Position numbers and translations under genes: made by a program. Below are positions 44,261 through 52,190 of a stretch of 64,000 bases of DNA, one piece after another. This DNA comes from Pseudomonadota bacterium (lineage in GTDB: Bacteria; Desulfobacterota; Syntrophorhabdia; Syntrophorhabdales; Syntrophorhabdaceae): contig JAPLKC010000080.1 of the NCBI GenBank assembly GCA_026388255.1, forward strand, positions 50,808 through 114,807, in the 5' to 3' direction. Numbering within the stretch: the first letter of the stretch is position 1; the number at the start of each line of letters is the position of its first letter. The notes beneath the pieces are model-generated. The model was not told the DNA's origin and ran no database searches. It saw only the letters and a list, made by a program, of their open reading frames with translations.

Positions 44261-44411
44261 AACATGCGAATTCAACTTCAAAGTACACCACATGGATTGA
44301 GTAGGTGGACGGAAATGGGGACATCCTATACTCCTCCTGTCAAGCAATTTTCCACTAAAAAATAATTCATATAAAATCCTGTTATTATAACATACTCCTT
44401 TTTAAGGACGT
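44261..44411. repeat. Duplicated GTAGGTGG-GGGGACATCC words
   Basis: GTAGGTGG, 8 bases, then GGGGACATCC near 44300-44323, and again without the insertion near 44409-44425 (GTAGGTGGGGACATCC). The words resemble the TGTCCCC/GGGGACA tracts often found beside REP-type transposase remnants. No transposase frame was found in this stretch. Confidence 0.35.
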
Positions 44412-44740
44412 AGGTGGGGACATCCTTCAACACTTCAATTAAACAGATGGCGGGAAGTAAAATAAAAAGTCATAAATCTTCAATAATGAGACTTTGCAGA
44501 CACTGTGTCTGCAACAATTGCAGAAAATGTTTCTGCAAAATTAAAAATCCCAGTAAAGCCAATACAGTCTTTGGTTTGAACAATTAGGTATATTTTGCTT
44601 GCACTGTGCGTTTAGACAATTAAGTATATTTTGCTTGCACTGTGCAAGCAAGCATGGAAACCTTTTTAAATATGTTTTTTATGGAGTACAAAAAGGCAAA
44701 ATAAGAAGGTTCTTAAAACCGGCTGGTTTTACTCTCCCTG
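44412..44740. repeat. Hairpin-rich repeat, copy A
   Basis: About 329 bp, largely shared with copy B (45650-45912): ATTAAACAGATGGCGGGAAG, TAAATCTTCAATAATGAGA, GTAAAGCCAATACAG, TTTTATGGAGTACA and AGGTTCTTAAAAC occur in both, in order. It holds three perfect hairpins: TTGCAGACAC-T-GTGTCTGCAA (44494-44514), TTGCAGAAA-ATG-TTTCTGCAA (44518-44538) and TTGCTTGCAC-T-GTGCAAGCAA (44631-44651). A 40-bp tandem duplication precedes the last. The end carries AAAACC-GGCT-GGTTTT. Confidence 0.8.
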
Positions 44741-44881
44741 AAAGTTGGAAGGCGAAGGGAACACGCTTGAGATGTTAAGGAAAAAACAGAAGGATTATCA
44801 GCCCTTGACGGCCTGTTGCTCCTGGCTCCTGTTGCTCCTGGCATTTTCACGCCGTCGCTGACAACACAAGGGGCAATGCAT

Positions 44882-45256
44882 TTAAACCGGTATTTCCAAC
44901 AGTATTTTCCCATAATCAACATGTGGTATAACCCGTTTTCTCTCTGTTTCAATCTTTTCAAGGGCAACCAACCCTATTTCCGATAAAAGCTTCAAATCCT
45001 GATTCACGCTTTTCAGGTCTCTGTTGAGAATCTTTGCCAGCTCGTATATAGAACCCGGTTTATTCTTGCGTATGGTTTTAAGGATAAGGAGTCTGTTATT
45101 GGTGAGAACATTCCTCATGGTATCAATGGAATCAAAATAGAGACCTTCCTCTTTTTTTACCTTCTTTCCACTCTCCAATTTTTTCCAGGCTTCAGAGAAG
45201 TCTTTTAAACTTGTTTTTAAATCTTTGATCCCGATGTCAATCTTCTTTGCTTTCAT
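44882..45256 (-). CDS. Winged-helix antitoxin, TumA-like
   Basis: 124 residues. A helical N-terminus (IGIKDLKTSLKDFSEAWKKL) is followed by a winged helix-turn-helix of about 60 residues (RLLILKTIRKNKPGSIYELAKIL, SVNQDLKLLSEIGLVALEKI), the pattern of the HVO_A0114-type HTH antitoxins that pair with TumE/DUF6516 toxins. It overlaps the toxin gene by 4 bp and is the second gene of the unit. It is expected to bind the toxin and repress the shared promoter, where a small palindrome overlaps the -10. Confidence 0.75.
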   Translation of the reverse strand: MKAKKIDIGIKDLKTSLKDFSEAWKKLESGKKVKKEEGLYFDSIDTMRNVLTNNRLLILKTIRKNKPGSIYELAKILNRDLKSVNQDLKLLSEIGLVALEKIETERKRVIPHVDYGKILLEIPV

Positions 45257-45540
45257 ATCTCACCCTTTTTGATTTTTTCTACATCACTATTGAAATCCTC
45301 AATCAAAATGTCCATTCCTTTGAACTCGTAAGGATGTTCTTTATTTTTGTAATGCCTGTGATCACCCTTTCCCTCTCCGTTGTCATAACCCAAAACCCGT
45401 TTACCGTCCCTGATGTATACGAGAGAATATCTGTAGCCATAAGGTTTGTCCTTAGTCTGCGGTACCTTCCATATTTTCATCTCAGCAATATCACCATTGG
45501 ATTCAACGTTCTTTCTGTAAAATAAAAGTTCACCATCCAT
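45253..45540 (-). CDS. TumE-like (DUF6516) toxin
   Basis: 95 residues. The sequence YGYRYSLVYIRDGKRVLGYD, NGEGKGDHRHY and YEFKGMDILIEDFNSDVEKI is the signature order of DUF6516/TumE toxins: a beta-rich core, G-Y-D-N, a His-containing loop and a final helix with F. Such toxins are thought to act on RNA. It is the first gene of a two-gene unit with the winged-helix antitoxin, the usual order for this family. No frameshift or stop is seen, so the module appears intact. Confidence 0.8.
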   Translation of the reverse strand: MDGELLFYRKNVESNGDIAEMKIWKVPQTKDKPYGYRYSLVYIRDGKRVLGYDNGEGKGDHRHYKNKEHPYEFKGMDILIEDFNSDVEKIKKGEI

Positions 45541-45544
45541 ATAG

Positions 45545-45576
45545 GGTATGTTATACCTTATACATTAATATGTCAA
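45545..45576 (-). promoter_or_regulatory. Promoter and operator of the TumE/TumA unit
   Basis: On the minus strand TTGACA (45576-45571), a 15-bp spacer, then TATAAC (45555-45550). A palindrome GGTAT-GTT-ATACC (45545-45557) overlaps the -10. It lies just before the toxin ATG at 45540, so the leader is very short. This is a likely autoregulatory operator. Confidence 0.5.
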
Positions 45577-45649
45577 TGCAAATCGGAGGGGCGTTGACAC
45601 GGCAAACTAATTTGGGGTCGGACCAAACCATTTAAAAGCAGTGCAGGGG

Positions 45650-45912
45650 AGATGGGGACTTCAATAATTCAATTAAACAGATGGCGGGAAGTAAAATAAA
45701 CAGTTATAAATCTTCAATAATGAGATTTTTCAGAAAATGTTTCTACAAAATTTAAAACCCCCGTAAAGCCAATACAGACTTTGGTTTGGGTAATTAAGTA
45801 TATTTTACATTCACTGTGAATGTAAGCATGGAAACCTATTTTAAATTGTATTTTATGGAGTACAGAAAGGCAAAAATAGAAGGTTCTTAAAACAGGCGGG
45901 TTTTACTCTCCG
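45650..45912. repeat. Hairpin-rich repeat, copy B
   Basis: About 263 bp, same orientation as copy A. The first hairpin of A is deleted here. The third is TTACATTCAC-T-GTGAATGTAA (45805-45825): compared with A, three bases differ in the left arm and the right arm has the three matching changes. The end carries AAAACAGGCGGGTTTT, equivalent to the AAAACC-GGCT-GGTTTT of A. Confidence 0.8.
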
Positions 45913-45959
45913 CGGAAGCGGGAAAACACTCGATGGCAGGCCTCCTGAATTTTAGGAAA

Positions 45960-46080
45960 CAGTTTTAAGAACCATAGCCCGAAATACAGTGTCTGTATTG
46001 ACTCTCCAGAGATTTCAAGAGTTTCTGCCACTGTGGCAGAAACTTCTTCCAGTACATATTCTGGAGAACAATTGTAATTC
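45960..46080. repeat. Hairpin-rich repeat, divergent copy D in opposite orientation
   Basis: GTTTTAAGAACC (reverse complement of the GGTTCTTAAAAC in copies A and B) starts this block. AATACAG-TGT-CTGTATT (45983-45999) follows, then AGTTTCTGCCAC-T-GTGGCAGAAACT (46020-46044), a perfect 12-bp stem, enclosed by TCTCCAGA / TCTGGAGA. The shared words and the CAC-T-GTG apex suggest a relative of A-C in reverse orientation. Similarity outside the hairpins is low. Confidence 0.5.
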
Positions 46081-46205
46081 ACTAAATTAGGTTCTTCCTT
46101 ATTCTTGCTATTTTCTGAGCACAATAATTGCATTAAGAAAATGTTGGGCGTAAAATAACTGAAAAACTTCGGGCATAAGTCCAAGAATATGATATAATTT
46201 GAGAC

Positions 46206-46477
46206 ATGAAAATTGAATGGGACCCAAAAAAGGCAAAATCCAATCTTAAGAAACATGGAGTCTCATTTGAGGAAGCAGCAACAGCCTTGAGTGACCCCAT
46301 GGCTGCAACTGGCGCTGATCCTGATCACTCAATAGCCGAAGAGCGCTTATTACCTTTGGCGTTTCAGAAAAAAGACGGCTTGTGGTGGTATCTCACACCG
46401 AGAAAGATGAAACAATTCGAATCATAAGTGCCCGCAAAGCGAGCAAAGGAGAACGAGAACTCTATGAAGAAAAATAA
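46206..46477 (+). pseudogene. BrnT-like toxin gene with a frameshift
   Basis: The frame from ATG 46206 starts as a typical BrnT (MKIEWDPKKAKSNLKKHGVS, FEEAATALSDPMA), then shifts. After GAG CGC TTA T near 46347-46354 the expected continuation FGVSEKRRLVVVSHTEKDET and IRIISARKASKGERELYEEK lies in another frame, ending at 46477. One base seems missing. As it stands the frame ends early at 46427 with a nonsense tail (LAFQKKDGLWWYL). BrnT is an RNase-type toxin, so this module is likely disarmed, unless this is a sequencing error. The first part of the next gene overlaps its true end. Confidence 0.8.
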
Positions 46478-46730
46478 AGAACCTGATAAAGAAGAATTAC
46501 GGGCGGAGTATAAGAGCTCTGATTTTCCCGGCGGTCTTGTACGGGGTAAATATGCAAAGCGTATGAAAGAATCATCCAATGTCATTGTCCTTATGCCAGA
46601 AGTTTCTCAGGTGTTTCCAAATGAAGAGGCGGTTAATAACGCTCTTCTTTCACTTATTGATATTGCACAAAAAACAACACGCCAAACAAGGCGTTCCACT
46701 GGATCACCCAAAAAACGGGCTTCCCAGTGA
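46464..46730 (+). CDS. BrnA-like antitoxin
   Basis: 88 residues from ATG 46464, which overlaps the original brnT end by 14 bp, with AGGAG upstream; an earlier start at 46428 is possible but lies in the toxin. The sequence EELRAEYKSSDFPGGLVRGK, YAKRMKESSNVIVLMPEVSQ and VFPNEEAVNNALLSLIDIA follows the BrnA family, which has an N-terminal toxin-binding segment and a ribbon-helix-helix part. It is intact, in contrast to its toxin. It would bind and repress its own promoter. An orphan antitoxin can still buffer related toxins in trans. Confidence 0.75.
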   Translation: MKKNKEPDKEELRAEYKSSDFPGGLVRGKYAKRMKESSNVIVLMPEVSQVFPNEEAVNNALLSLIDIAQKTTRQTRRSTGSPKKRASQ

Positions 46731-46751
46731 ACTTTGTGTTGGAACCGAATG

Positions 46752-46915
46752 ATAGGATAAACAGTCGTAAATCTTCTGTTATTGAGACCTGCGGACACAG
46801 TGTCCGCAACACTTGTAGAAAATGTTCCTACAGAATTTAAAATCCTCATAAAGCCAATACCAGCTATAGTTAAATACATTTTTCCTGCAATGTGCAGCTT
46901 GCATATAAATATATT
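46752..46915. repeat. Hairpin-rich repeat, copy C
   Basis: About 164 bp, a shorter and more diverged copy in the orientation of A and B (TAAACAGTCGTAAATCTTC; AAAGCCAATAC; GCTTGCATA). The first hairpin is TGCGGACAC-A-GTGTCCGCA (46790-46808), changed against A at two paired positions. TGTAG...CTACA (46814-46832) corresponds to the second, and CTGCA-ATG-TGCAG to the third. It directly follows brnA. Confidence 0.7.
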
Positions 46916-47156
46916 TCTGAAGGCGCATTGCCTCAAAATAAGATTGAAGACGCAGTCCATGCAGCGGCAGCGACAGTCTTCATGGCATATTCTTGTGTAG
47001 GGACTCTGTTTTATGGGAGTCTGGTCTTGCAATCATACAATTCTTGTGGGGGGGGCGAAAGATACGCACTTGACATTTCATTAAACAACAATTGACCGAA
47101 CGGGGAGATAGTAAATTTTCTTTGACAAAATTGCGGAGAAATGAAATCATGTAATC
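46916..47156. other. 241-bp gap with two TTGACA boxes
   Basis: No credible gene. TTGACA occurs near 47073 and at 47122-47127; the second lies 22 bp before TGTAAT and just upstream of the structured element below. A G8 run is at about 47047-47054. Confidence 0.35.
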
Positions 47157-47275
47157 GGGTGGGGCAATAAGCACGGGTCCAAGTACCGGTTTAGAGGTTA
47201 CGTTCCGGGGCGTCAGGACAAAATCCTGTTTTCAGGAGCGCCTAATCTCATTGTGCTATTGTCCCCACCCTTTTT
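47157..47275 (+). ncRNA. Candidate structured RNA or long-stem terminator
   Basis: GGGTGGGGCAATAAGCAC (47157-47174) pairs with GTGCTATTGTCCCCACCC (47253-47270), nearly perfect over 17 bp with single-base bulges. TTTTT (47271-47275) follows, as in an intrinsic terminator. The 78-base interior can form either CAGGA-CAAAA-TCCTG or TCCTG-TTTT-CAGGA, two mutually exclusive hairpins sharing TCCTG, inside a GGCG/CGCC clamp. A promoter-like TTGACA lies upstream. It could be a small RNA, a riboswitch-like leader for panE, or the remains of a small palindromic element. No known RNA family was recognised. Confidence 0.4.
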
Positions 47276-47402
47276 GTAAACAATGAGGAATAAAGTTCCG
47301 TTTATCATGCGGATGCAGTCAATCGCCGACAAAAGTCGGCTCTTGCCGATGGCTGTGTTGGACACACGGATATAGACATAGTATGCTGGGGGTCTAACAA
47401 AT

Positions 47403-48356
47403 ATGAATATTGGAATTATTGGTGTAGGGGGTGTTGGAGGATATTTCGGGGGAAAGATCTGTAAAGAGATCTTAAGTCAGGGAGCAAAAGTCTACTTTGT
47501 AGCGAGAGGCAGGCATCTTGATGAGATTCGCAAGAAAGGTCTCCATGTCAGCACCACCACAGAAGGAGATTGGATTTGCAACCCGACTTTGGCCACTGAT
47601 CGTATTGAAGAACTGCCTGTTCTAGACGTTTGTTTGTTGTGCGTCAAATCCTACGACCTAAAGAGTGTGGTTCTGCAGTTTGGCGGCAAGGTGTCAGACT
47701 CCACGTTAATGATCCCTTTATTGAATGGCATTGATATCTATGAAAGAATCAGAGAAAATCTCCATCTTGCCAGTGTCCTGCCTGCTTGTGTGTATGTAGG
47801 CACGCATATAGAAGCCTTTGGAAAAGTGACTCAAAACGGTGGGGCATGCAAAATCCTCCTCGGTAAGGACCCACAACAGGCAACCACAGTTCCCGATTCA
47901 CTTTTCGAACTTTTCAGGACGAGCAGGATCAACTATGAATGGTTTGACGACGTTTATCCTGAGATTTGGGGAAAGTATGTGTTTATCGCCAGCTTTGGCC
48001 TTGTGACGGCAGCTTTTAATAAAACACTCGGTCAAGTTGTGGAATCACGTTTCTTAAGTGACTATGTCCTTTCCGTCATGACTGAGATTGTCGGGCTTTC
48101 CCGGAAGATAGGAATTAATTTGCCGGAAACAATAATCACGGACTCCTTTCAAAAGGGGCACAATTTCCCTTATGAAACGAAAACATCGTTCCAGCGTGAC
48201 TTTGAAAATGTGCACAAACCGGACGAACGCGATTTGTTCGGAAGCACGGTCCTTCGTTTGGGTAAACAATTTGATATCGATACCCCTGTTACACAGAAGT
48301 TGTGGGATATCCTGAATAATAGAAAACCTCTACCGGATGAAGGCGAATTGGTATAA
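47403..48356 (+). CDS. 2-dehydropantoate 2-reductase (ApbA/PanE family)
   Basis: 317 residues. Rossmann NADPH-binding start MNIGIIGVGGVGGYFGGKI (G-x-G-x-x-G at 7-12), VARGRHLDEIRKKGLHV, LLCVKSYDL, and C-terminal helical domain motifs (IWGKYVFIASFGLVTAAFNK; KIGINLPETIITDSFQKG; TKTSFQRDFE, with the conserved S-x2-x-D). Family enzymes reduce ketopantoate to pantoate for coenzyme A. Paralogs in this family act on other 2-keto acids, and no other pan genes are near, so the substrate is uncertain. GGGGG lies before the ATG. Confidence 0.88.
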   Translation: MNIGIIGVGGVGGYFGGKICKEILSQGAKVYFVARGRHLDEIRKKGLHVSTTTEGDWICNPTLATDRIEELPVLDVCLLCVKSYDLKSVVLQFGGKVSDSTLMIPLLNGIDIYERIRENLHLASVLPACVYVGTHIEAFGKVTQNGGACKILLGKDPQQATTVPDSLFELFRTSRINYEWFDDVYPEIWGKYVFIASFGLVTAAFNKTLGQVVESRFLSDYVLSVMTEIVGLSRKIGINLPETIITDSFQKGHNFPYETKTSFQRDFENVHKPDERDLFGSTVLRLGKQFDIDTPVTQKLWDILNNRKPLPDEGELV

Positions 48357-48424
48357 CTTTTATTTTGGTGCCCCCATCCCCTACCACATGCGTGTCCCCA
48401 TCTCCGGCCCGAGGTCGTGTTGTG

Positions 48425-49213
48425 TTACGGATAGTTCTGACCGGTAGGGCGAATCATGATTTCGTTGACATTGACATGAGGCGGCAATGTAAGCAGCCAG
48501 TAAATTCCTTCGGCAATATCCTGGGGTTCAACTAATTTACCGAATTGGTCAACCGTATTGAAGAAGTTCTCCTCATTGTAACCGGCTACCCCCTGGAATT
48601 CGCTAAGCACGATACCGGGCATAACCAGGGAAACACGCACTCCATGTACGCAGATTTCACGGCGAAGAGCTTCCGCAAATGCAGAAACGGCGAATTTGCT
48701 TGAACCGTAAAAGCTGCCGAAGGGCGAGATGTTTCGTCCGACTACCGAACCGATGGCTATTATGTCTCCTCTTTTCTGTTGGATCATGTATTGTCCGGCA
48801 CGGCGCATCAGGTAGGCCGCACCAAGAACATTGACCTGGTAAAGTTCCTGCCACCTGGATTCGTCGCTGTTGAGTATGCTGCCTGCCAGTCCGTGGCCCG
48901 CGTTGGCAACAACGATATCATACTTGTACCCTCCTTCTTCCCAAGCTAAAGCGCTGTTAAGAAGCAAATCAATGTCTGTCTGAATGCTTGCGTCACCTGC
49001 CACAACGAGAGCTTTACCATTGTGGTCGGAAATTTCCGAAGCCAGTTCATCCAGCCTTTCTTTACGGCGAGCCTGAATCACCACCGCAGCGCCTGCCTGC
49101 GCGAGGGTCAAAGCTGTGGCACGTCCTATGCCGGAACTGGCGCCGGTTATGATGGCTGTCTTGCCGGCAAGAAGTCGATTTACCATTCTCTCATTTACTC
49201 TGTCATAGCTCAT
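48425..49213 (-). CDS. Short-chain dehydrogenase/reductase (classical SDR)
   Basis: 262 residues. Cofactor motif TGASSGIGRA (about residues 19-28); NAGHG; catalytic Ser in AIGSVVGR; and Tyr-x3-Lys as YGSSK. The pattern QARRKERLDELASEI after the second strand suggests NADP(H) binding (Arg residues). It is a classical SDR of unknown substrate, most similar by pattern to the YdfG/serine-3-dehydrogenase-like group. GGGAGG precedes its ATG. It lies convergent to the ketopantoate reductase gene, with about 70 bp between them. Confidence 0.85.
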   Translation of the reverse strand: MSYDRVNERMVNRLLAGKTAIITGASSGIGRATALTLAQAGAAVVIQARRKERLDELASEISDHNGKALVVAGDASIQTDIDLLLNSALAWEEGGYKYDIVVANAGHGLAGSILNSDESRWQELYQVNVLGAAYLMRRAGQYMIQQKRGDIIAIGSVVGRNISPFGSFYGSSKFAVSAFAEALRREICVHGVRVSLVMPGIVLSEFQGVAGYNEENFFNTVDQFGKLVEPQDIAEGIYWLLTLPPHVNVNEIMIRPTGQNYP

Positions 49214-49266
49214 TTTTTTGCCTCCCTTTTGTGATTAAGGCAAACACACATCTCCCGCCAATGTCT

Positions 49267-50106
49267 TCAACATCCTTTATGTTGCCTGTTATGAGATTTT
49301 TGAAACAGCAAGGATATATATACTCCTATTACTATTGCAATCGCATCAAAAACACAGCGATACAATAAGTCCGATACCGGATAATCAATAAATAATAGTG
49401 CAAATAAATTAAAGATAAACCAGTTGAGCCCGAAGATAATCCCGCCAAACAACAGGGCCTGTTTCAGAGGACTTCCCTGCCCTATATGCCTGCCGACCAA
49501 TCCGTACATGACTCCAACCCAACAGCCCATTGCCGCTGTCCACAGGAAAGTTGCGAGCGGTCGTACAGCATAGGTTGACTCAATATGAAGCACTGTGTAA
49601 GAGAAATATCTCATTGCCACATATGTCACAGAAATTATCATCATAGCAGGGAATGCTCTATGCCTGTCTTTCTCCCTATCCGGCATATCATCGGACATAT
49701 ACTTCCCGAGCAGGAGACTCATGCACAGTATTGCGCAGCCATCGGCTATTCCTGTATAGACTTCGCCGAAAAAGGAGACCGGAAAGAGCACATAGGCTTC
49801 GATCATGCCGATGAAATACATTCCGCCCAATGCAATTCCGAAGGCTCCGCCTTTTTGAAGCTTTGTTCCCGGGAGGTTTTTCTGAATCATAAGAAATATC
49901 AGTCCCTTGATGCAGAATGCCAAGATAAGAGATGCAGAAGCAGCCGGCAGAAACCAGCCGGATGTTATCACAATGCTTTGAACTCTGGTGCTCACATTCA
50001 TCAATGGATCCTGCTGCACTTGATGTAGAAGAACATCAAACACTGTGCTTGCAATAATTATGAGAAAGAATTTCAAACTCTGTTTTTTCAGTGTATGTGT
50101 TGCCAT
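49267..50106 (-). CDS. Polytopic membrane protein of unknown function
   Basis: 279 residues with about seven membrane segments (LKFFLIIIASTVFDVLL, IVITSGWFLPAASASLILAF, FGIALGGMYFIGMIEAYVLF, GIADGCAILCMSLLLG, AMMIISVTYVAMRYF, ATFLWTAAMGCWVGVMYGL, LFGGIIFGLNWFIFNLFALLF, FDAIAIVIGVYISLLF). No domain was recognised. It lies 46 bp downstream of the histidine kinase gene on the same strand, with GAGGAG before its ATG, so it may be the last gene of the two-component operon. It could act as a membrane stress component, but that is only a guess from position. Confidence 0.7.
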   Translation of the reverse strand: MATHTLKKQSLKFFLIIIASTVFDVLLHQVQQDPLMNVSTRVQSIVITSGWFLPAASASLILAFCIKGLIFLMIQKNLPGTKLQKGGAFGIALGGMYFIGMIEAYVLFPVSFFGEVYTGIADGCAILCMSLLLGKYMSDDMPDREKDRHRAFPAMMIISVTYVAMRYFSYTVLHIESTYAVRPLATFLWTAAMGCWVGVMYGLVGRHIGQGSPLKQALLFGGIIFGLNWFIFNLFALLFIDYPVSDLLYRCVFDAIAIVIGVYISLLFQKSHNRQHKGC

Positions 50107-50152
50107 ATTTTACTCCTCTTTCATATTCTGATTTATTATCTTCCTCAGAATT

Positions 50153-51478
50153 CTAACAATTATCATGGAACAAAGGGAAAAAGAGGGAGACAATTGTGCC
50201 GGTTCCCGGAGTGCTCTCGACTTCTATCTTCCCCTGGTGAGACTCCATAATTGTCTTGCAGAGGCTCAGACCCAATCCGTATCCCCCTGTATGTCTGGAT
50301 CGCGACTTGTCTACCCGGTAGAAAGGTTCAAAGATATAGGGCAGTTCTGTTTCCGGAATACCGATACCCCGGTCATGAATCTGAATAATTGCGTATTGAG
50401 GATCTTCCTTCCATAAGAGCCTTACAGGTTCACCGTCATGAGGGGAATACTTGACGGCATTATTGATAATATTATTGAAAACAATTTTCACGAGCATAGG
50501 ATCGCCGTGGATGCAGGCGTTGTCCGGAATGTTGTCGATCCTGATTCCCGGCGGTCTGTTCGCATAGATTGCAGAAATTTCGTGGAAGAAAGCCTCGACA
50601 GATATTGCTTCAATGCGCAGGCCCTCTGTTGTATTCCTCAGCCTGGCAGCTTCCAATATTTCAGAGATCATTATTTCCATTTCCCGGATATCGTCGGCGA
50701 TGTTCTCTTTCGTCTGCCCATCAGGCATCAATTCAAGAGCAACTTTCACGCGCGTTAAGGGGGACCGCAATTCATGGCTTACATCCAGAAGAAGCTGATC
50801 TTTGGCATAGAGCATGCTTTGGACCCGAAGCGTCATGGCGTTGAAAGCCTCTGCAAGATGATTGAACTCTGTTGTGTGACTTGAGGGAACCCGGTGATCG
50901 AGATGGCCGTTGCCGACCTGCCGGACACCTTCGGAAAGAGATTTCACAGGTCTCAGGATATGCCTGATTACGAGGTAGGCAGCCAGGACAACAATCGTCA
51001 GGAGAAGAATCAACACGATTATAAATACTATCTTCCTGATCTCCAGCGGGGGATGGGTTTGAAAACTGAAAATGTATACGTGGGGGCCTTGCGATAAGGT
51101 GATAATATGTTTCCCATTTTTGAAGGGTATCCTTATAAATCGGTTCTTTTGATCATTTTTTAATCGGAGCTTGCCACTCTGGGGGATTTCATTCGATGTT
51201 GTCCATGTCAGATCCGGACTTTCGTAGCGTATCTGCAGGGCAGATTGTTTGACGATCTCCTTTGCCCGATCCAGGCTCGGCGGCGTTCCCAGGTCTTTAA
51301 TGATGTAGTCGAGATACTGATCAATGTTGTACTGCCACGCCCCTCTCCAGGTTTCCTTTGCAGCATGAATAAAAAATACGGCTACAATGAGATTTATGCT
51401 GATTCCGGCAGCCAGGAGAGTGAGAAGAATTTTTGTAAAAACCGAATGAATGAGCCTCTGAAATCTGCTATTCGCCAT
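50153..51478 (-). CDS. Sensor histidine kinase (CpxA/EnvZ-like)
   Basis: 441 residues from ATG 51478 (MANSRFQRLIHSVFTKILLT), which overlaps the regulator gene by 11 bp; the longer frame has no better start. Order: membrane segment (ILLTLLAAGISINLIVAVFFI), periplasmic sensor of about 130 residues, second membrane segment (IVFIIVLILLLTIVVLAAYLV), HAMP (RHILRPVKSLSEGVRQVGNG), His phosphoacceptor in DVSHELRSPLTRVKVALEL, and ATPase boxes N (NNIINNAVKYSP), G1 (DRGIGIP) and G2 (GYGLGLSL). The adjacent Spy/CpxP-like lipoprotein fits an envelope-stress role. The signal is inferred, not seen. Confidence 0.92.
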   Translation of the reverse strand: MANSRFQRLIHSVFTKILLTLLAAGISINLIVAVFFIHAAKETWRGAWQYNIDQYLDYIIKDLGTPPSLDRAKEIVKQSALQIRYESPDLTWTTSNEIPQSGKLRLKNDQKNRFIRIPFKNGKHIITLSQGPHVYIFSFQTHPPLEIRKIVFIIVLILLLTIVVLAAYLVIRHILRPVKSLSEGVRQVGNGHLDHRVPSSHTTEFNHLAEAFNAMTLRVQSMLYAKDQLLLDVSHELRSPLTRVKVALELMPDGQTKENIADDIREMEIMISEILEAARLRNTTEGLRIEAISVEAFFHEISAIYANRPPGIRIDNIPDNACIHGDPMLVKIVFNNIINNAVKYSPHDGEPVRLLWKEDPQYAIIQIHDRGIGIPETELPYIFEPFYRVDKSRSRHTGGYGLGLSLCKTIMESHQGKIEVESTPGTGTIVSLFFPLFHDNC

Positions 51479-52166
51479 CTTCGCTCTCCTCGACAATAAA
51501 GACATATCCGGTTCCCCAGACAGTTTTAATGAATAAAGGCGACTTCGGGTCATCCAGCAATTTCGAACGGAGGCGGCTCATAACTATATCCACGGAGCGG
51601 TCAAAGGCCTCGTATTCAATCCCCCGCAGGGCATCCATTATATGGTCACGGCTCATCACAATGCCCGCATTATTTGCCAGCAAGGACAGTGCCTGGAACT
51701 CAGTGGTGGTCAGATCGACGGGTTCATTGTTGAGCAGGACTGTCCGTCTCTGAAAATCGATGAAAAGAGGTCCGAACCGTCGCTTAGGGGTAACTGTAGA
51801 ATTTCCTGTACGCCTGAGAATTGACTGAATACGTGCAACCAATTCCCGGGGCTCAAAGGGTTTGGCGAGATAATCATCTGCGCCCAGTTCGAGTCCCACA
51901 ATCCTGTCGGTAACTTCCCCTCTCGCAGTGAGCATGAGAATCGGGGTTGTATGGGATCGTCGTATCTGCTTGCAGACTTCAAAACCATTCATACCGGGTA
52001 GCATCACATCAAGGATGATCAGTTGCGGCTGAAGTGTTTTAATTTTCTTCATCCCCTCTTCGGGGCGGGTAGCACTTTCGATGGAAAACCCATAATTACC
52101 GAGATAATCCTTCAGTAAATGGTTGAGTTTCTCGTCATCATCGATAATAAGGATTGTTTTCTTCAA
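51468..52166 (-). CDS. OmpR/CpxR-family response regulator
   Basis: 232 residues from TTG 52166 (KKTILIIDDDEKLNHLL), with TTTGGAG 7 bp upstream; a TTG 12 bp earlier is possible. The receiver domain has the acidic pair DDD and the phosphoacceptor Asp in IILDVMLPGMNGFEVC (residue 53 from this start), then LTARGEV and LAKPFEPREL. The C-terminal OmpR-type winged helix (RRTVLLNNEPVDLTTTEFQAL; RSVDIVMSRLRSKL; KTVWGTGYVF) binds tandem direct repeats. Three GTAAM words at 10-bp spacing lie upstream of fdhD and are candidate targets. Confidence 0.93.
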   Translation of the reverse strand: MKKTILIIDDDEKLNHLLKDYLGNYGFSIESATRPEEGMKKIKTLQPQLIILDVMLPGMNGFEVCKQIRRSHTTPILMLTARGEVTDRIVGLELGADDYLAKPFEPRELVARIQSILRRTGNSTVTPKRRFGPLFIDFQRRTVLLNNEPVDLTTTEFQALSLLANNAGIVMSRDHIMDALRGIEYEAFDRSVDIVMSRLRSKLLDDPKSPLFIKTVWGTGYVFIVEESEDGE

Positions 52167-52190
52167 TATAGGCTCCAAAGTTCAGGGAAA

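Noticed and set aside
44412..46915. CRISPR array
   Set aside because: Copies are about 160-330 bp, unequal in length and spaced by genes, unlike short regular repeats with spacers.
46782..47095. Short plus-strand frames in the last repeat copy
   Set aside because: They run through hairpin repeats and change frame; treated as non-coding.
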